From: Candidatus Methanomethylophilaceae archaeon
GTDB lineage: Archaea > Thermoplasmatota > Thermoplasmata > Methanomassiliicoccales > Methanomethylophilaceae
Direction: 5' to 3'
Assembly: GCA_017455785.1 (NCBI GenBank)
Contig: JAFSYZ010000009.1
Location: forward strand, 1 to 7,769
Length of the DNA: 7,769 bases
Part shown: positions 5,705 through 7,769 of the stretch, piece after piece
Layout: the number at the start of each line of letters is the position of its first letter
Numbering within the stretch: the first letter of the stretch is position 1
Notes under the pieces: model-generated
Database searches by the model: none
Told to the model about the DNA's origin: nothing
The model's input: the letters and a program-made list of their open reading frames with translations, nothing else
Position numbers and translations under genes: made by a program

Positions 5705-5962
5705 ATGAGCTCTGTGATTAATGCTACCCAGTGCAGAAAGGATCTCTTCAACATTTTGGATACGGCCATAATGTCCGACGAAAGATTCACGGTCACTACC
5801 AAAAACGGAAATGCGGTAATTATCAGCGAGGAAATATACAACAGCCTCATGGAGACCCTGTATCTTCTATCCGATCCCACATTACTTGATGACATCGAGG
5901 AAGCTGAACGCACGCACGATGAGGCGGTGGACTGGAGATCATGCAGGACAGATATCTCGTAA
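5705..5962 (+). CDS. Antitoxin, Phd/YefM family
   Basis: This 85-residue antitoxin has the Phd/YefM DNA-binding N-terminal domain: SVINATQCRKDLFNILDTA, then a strand (RFTVTTKNG), NAVIISEEIYNSLMETLYLLS, and an acidic C-terminal tail (DDIEEAERTHDEA) that in this family wraps around and blocks the toxin. Length is normal. The ATG follows the TGTACA operator core by one base, so the message is probably leaderless. Its last 22 bases overlap the toxin gene in another frame, usual for this pair and likely to keep the antitoxin made first. It ends in TAA, the only non-TGA stop among the genes here. The region is visibly richer in A and T than the redox operon, in line with separate origin. Neutralising YoeB-type RNase and autorepression are family properties, not shown here. 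Confidence 0.9.
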   Translation: MSSVINATQCRKDLFNILDTAIMSDERFTVTTKNGNAVIISEEIYNSLMETLYLLSDPTLLDDIEEAERTHDEAVDWRSCRTDIS

Positions 5963-6237
5963 CCCTTTCCAAGAAGGCGCAGAAAGATAAGGCAGAGTTC
6001 ACTAAAGATTCAGAGCAGACAAAGATAGAAAACATGCTGCTGAAGATGGAGACGGATCCATTCTATCAGCCCTGCGAGAAACTTACGATGAATCTGACCG
6101 GCAAGTATTACAGAAGGATCAACATCCATGATAGGTTAGTTTATGAGTTTAGGAATGTCGAAGGATACAAGGGCGAAGTGTACGTTATACGTATGAAAGG
6201 ACATTACAAACGTGTCCATGGGCTGCTACTAATGTGA
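5941..6237 (+). CDS. YoeB-type mRNA interferase toxin
   Basis: This 98-residue protein fits the Txe/YoeB family, ribosome-dependent endoribonucleases that cut mRNA in the A site. The core reads EKLTMNLTGKYYRRINIHDRLVYEF (residues 46-70 when joined) and the end is MKGHYKRVH. The residues named as catalytic in E. coli YoeB all have counterparts: Glu46 and Arg65 at the same numbers, and the terminal His-Tyr pair at 88-89 (83-84 in E. coli), displaced by a short insertion around residues 72-78. The toxin thus appears intact. GGAG (5934-5937) precedes the ATG by three bases, inside the antitoxin gene. Role: growth arrest on stress, or stabilising the mobile element that carries it. Confidence 0.9.
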   Translation: MQDRYLVTLSKKAQKDKAEFTKDSEQTKIENMLLKMETDPFYQPCEKLTMNLTGKYYRRINIHDRLVYEFRNVEGYKGEVYVIRMKGHYKRVHGLLLM

Positions 6238-6597
6238 CCAGACGATATTTCATCTGTCAGATAGGGATAAAAGGTGTGTAGATGACGCATATCCTCTGGG
6301 ACAGCCTGCCTGATTGATAAGGACCAGCGATAAGAGATTCTCCATATGCGCTTCAGAAGATATGATAGTGGATTGGATTGATGCTCTGGTCCATCGGATC
6401 ATCTTAAGATACCATATCATGATGATCAACGATCAGAAGTGAACCCATTTACCGGCTGGATTCAGCCGGGTCAAATCCATTTCTCTCATTGTTTGTCAAG
6501 CATATCCTTGCTATTATTCTGCTGATTTACAGTCTTTCCAGCCATTATGTCGTAGGCGAGGCTTAAGAATATAACCGAAATGATGCTATCAAAGTAT
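6238..6597. other. Gene-poor region between toxin-antitoxin pair and ATPase gene
   Basis: No full-length gene is evident. It holds repeat copy B and its hairpin, a possible minus-strand gene tail (6486-6605), and an unassigned stretch, 6238-6412, that looks like decayed coding sequence. There the frame ending at the TGA 6440-6442 is open back to 6314 but has no recognisable family. Confidence 0.5.
6413..6484 (+). repeat. Direct repeat copy B: orphan 3' end of the exported-protein gene plus hairpin
   Basis: The sequence reads H-I-M-M-I-N-D-Q-K-stop in frame, against H-V-I-M-I-N-D-Q-K-stop at the end of the 4845-5279 gene, with 17 bases identical. Upstream of this the match fades quickly (RIILRY against EIINFNV). 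Downstream is a hairpin, CCGGCTG (6452-6458) with CAGCCGG (6463-6469), then GGTCAAATCCATTTC, like copy A. It could be the far attachment repeat of an integrated element or what is left of a tandem gene copy. Confidence 0.65.
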
Positions 6598-6605
6598 CCG
6601 AAAAA
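6486..6605 (-). pseudogene. Possible 3' tail of an unidentified gene with a membrane segment
   Basis: On the minus strand a frame open from 6605 to the TGA at 6488-6486 encodes FFGYFDSIISVIFLSLAYD and then IMAGKTVNQQNNSKDMLDKQ. That is a hydrophobic stretch of about 16 residues followed by a polar tail, as at the C-terminus of a membrane protein. The only ATG (6545) would give a 19-residue peptide. The upstream part, where the gene body should be, is replaced by the 23-bp repeats. No family recognised; it may be chance. Confidence 0.2.
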
Positions 6606-6666
6606 TCATCAATAAACTTTCTGAAAATTCATCAATAATTTTTCCGAAAAATCATCAATATTAAAT
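6598..6666. repeat. Three tandem 23-bp repeats upstream of the ATPase gene
   Basis: Copies begin at 6598, 6621 and 6644, exactly 23 bases apart. Copies 1 and 3 share CCGAAAAATCATCAATA and copy 2 reads CTGAAAATTCATCAATA; the last six bases vary. A degenerate fourth unit (CCGAAA at 6575) keeps the same phase. The last copy runs into the promoter. They could bind a regulator of the ATPase gene or be a simple tandem expansion. Confidence 0.85.
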
Positions 6667-6669
6667 ATA
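6661..6669 (+). promoter_or_regulatory. TATA box of the ATPase gene
   Basis: TTAAATATA is centred 24 bases before the ATG at 6689, which predicts a leaderless or nearly leaderless message; no Shine-Dalgarno is seen. Just after it, TTTATAATATAAA (6671-6683) is a perfect AT palindrome that might be an operator or an alternative TATA element. Confidence 0.55.
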
Positions 6670-6688
6670 GTTTATAATATAAACAATT

Positions 6689-7769
6689 ATGACACTGAAG
6701 AAGGACGGATACGTCCCCAGACTCATAGACGATGAACTCAAAAGATATCTGTCGATCTTCGGTGCAGTGAATATTGTTGGGCCTAAATGGTCCGGAAAAA
6801 CCTGGACGGCATATAACTGCTGCAACAGCGCCACACTCATAGCTGACCCGAAAGGAAACTATCAGAATCGCAGATTGGCCCTTACTGACCCCACGCTCAT
6901 CTTCAAGGACGACCTCCCACAACTGATCGATGAATGGCAGGACGTCCCCGGCATCTGGGATGCTGTAAGGTATAGGATCGATGACGCAGGGAAGAAGGGG
7001 ATGTATGTGCTCACCGGTTCTGCCACACCGAACAGAGGCAGATTCGTGCATTCGGGTACCGGGCGCATAAAAGAACTCCATATGAGGACCATGTCCCTGT
7101 TGGAGAGGGGGATCTCCGATGGCAGGGTCTCTTTGAGAGAGATGTTCAACCGCCCTGCATTCTCTTTCCAGACGCGGGATATGGAACTGAAAGATGTGAT
7201 AGAATACACCATCCATGGAGGCTGGCCTGGTGTGATGGATATGAATTCTGACGCATCGCTGGAGGTCGCCAGAGGTTATATCGAGACCCTTGTCAATAAC
7301 GATATCTCCTTCGATGGTGTGAGCCGTGATCCAGCCAAGATGCGCCGTCTCATCCGTTCTCTTGCACGTAATGAGAGCACGATGGCATCCAAAAGAGTCC
7401 TCAAGAGAGATATGACAGAGAATCCTGACGATCCGCAGATTGCAGACAACACCCTCAATGATTACCTATCCGTGCTGGAAAGACTTCATTTCACAGATTT
7501 CCAACCCGCGTTCAATCCTAACATGAGATACTCTGTGAGAGTCGGGAAGACTCCGAAGAGGCATCTTGCGGATCCTTCCCTTACCGCAGCAGCGATGGGG
7601 ATGAATGCTGAATCGTATATCAACGACCTGAATTCCTTCGGATATCTGTTCGAGGCCCTTTGCGTACATGACCTGAAAACATACGCCATGTTGTTCGACG
7701 GGAATGTGGTGCACTACCGCGATGGCGATGGCAACGAGATCGATGCCGTGGTGGAACTTCCGAACGGGG
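6689..7769 (+). CDS. AAA ATPase with DUF4143-type C-terminal region (partial, runs off the right edge)
   Basis: The frame is open from ATG 6689 to the window end, giving 360 codons without a stop. The N-terminal ATPase has Walker A GPKWSGKT (residues 31-38), a Walker B region LIDEWQDVP, and the sensor-like LTGSATP followed by HSGTGRI, all hallmarks of the COG1373-type AAA ATPases. The middle (IHGGWPG, a YIETLVNNDIS stretch, RRLIRSLARN, then LNDYLSVLERL, winged-helix-like) and the later FGYLFEALCVHDL and YRDGDGNEIDAVVEL match the DUF4143 end. In this family that end resembles a PD-(D/E)xK nuclease fold, with the Asp of EIDAVV as the first metal ligand; the expected E-x-K lies beyond the window. 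These genes are common, often multi-copy, in gut archaea and bacteria, and their role is unsettled. A TATA box and 23-bp tandem repeats precede it. Confidence 0.9.
   Translation, partial: MTLKKDGYVPRLIDDELKRYLSIFGAVNIVGPKWSGKTWTAYNCCNSATLIADPKGNYQNRRLALTDPTLIFKDDLPQLIDEWQDVPGIWDAVRYRIDDAGKKGMYVLTGSATPNRGRFVHSGTGRIKELHMRTMSLLERGISDGRVSLREMFNRPAFSFQTRDMELKDVIEYTIHGGWPGVMDMNSDASLEVARGYIETLVNNDISFDGVSRDPAKMRRLIRSLARNESTMASKRVLKRDMTENPDDPQIADNTLNDYLSVLERLHFTDFQPAFNPNMRYSVRVGKTPKRHLADPSLTAAAMGMNAESYINDLNSFGYLFEALCVHDLKTYAMLFDGNVVHYRDGDGNEIDAVVELPNG

Noticed and set aside
6598..6666. CRISPR array
   Set aside because: The 23-bp units abut with no spacers between them, there are only three, and no cas gene is in view.
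6632..7216. Minus-strand open frame opposite the ATPase gene
   Set aside because: The plus strand carries Walker A, Walker B and DUF4143-type motifs in one unbroken frame; the minus frame also runs through the tandem repeats.

Overview
The window looks like a piece of a methanogenic archaeon of the Methanomassiliicoccales (Methanomethylophilaceae type), although no single marker proves it. Supporting signs are archaeal TATA-box promoters with very short or absent leaders, dense ATGA gene overlaps, Arg codons AGA/AGG and Ile codon ATA used freely, an archaeal/gut-type AAA ATPase with a DUF4143-like C-terminus, and a stop-codon set of ten TGA, one TAA and no TAG. TAG avoidance is expected in lineages that read UAG as pyrrolysine. 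Several genes (the TetR regulator, both aldo/keto reductases, the flavodoxins) resemble gut Firmicutes families, so horizontal acquisition is likely.

Region 1 (1-228) holds a possible folded three-stem element (32-104), a TATA box (162-170) and a striking 35-bp compound palindrome (174-208), which is almost certainly the operator of the first gene. Region 2 (229-4580) is a tightly packed seven-gene redox operon. In order it encodes a TetR repressor, a DmpI-like 4-oxalocrotonate tautomerase, an aldo/keto reductase, a soluble flavodoxin, a membrane-anchored flavodoxin, an iron-sulfur-motif flavin reductase and a second aldo/keto reductase. Gaps are 6 nt or less and most junctions overlap. The set reads as an inducible response to reactive carbonyls, quinones or another redox-active small molecule, with electrons moved by flavin proteins on both sides of the membrane; the inducer and substrates cannot be read from sequence. 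A perfect 19-bp palindrome and a T-run follow the operon.

Region 3 (about 4794-5330) carries a small exported beta-rich protein of unknown function whose signal peptide seems to begin upstream of the first ATG, followed by a hairpin terminator. Region 4 (5330-6490) looks like the relic of an integrated element. It contains the C-terminal end of a tyrosine recombinase on the minus strand and an intact YefM-YoeB-type toxin-antitoxin pair with its own TATA box and paired TGTAC operator. On its far side is a second copy of the 3' end and terminator of the exported-protein gene.

Region 5 (6490-7769) begins with AT-rich DNA containing three tandem 23-bp repeats (plus one degenerate copy), then a promoter, then a large AAA ATPase / DUF4143-type gene that runs off the right edge of the window.
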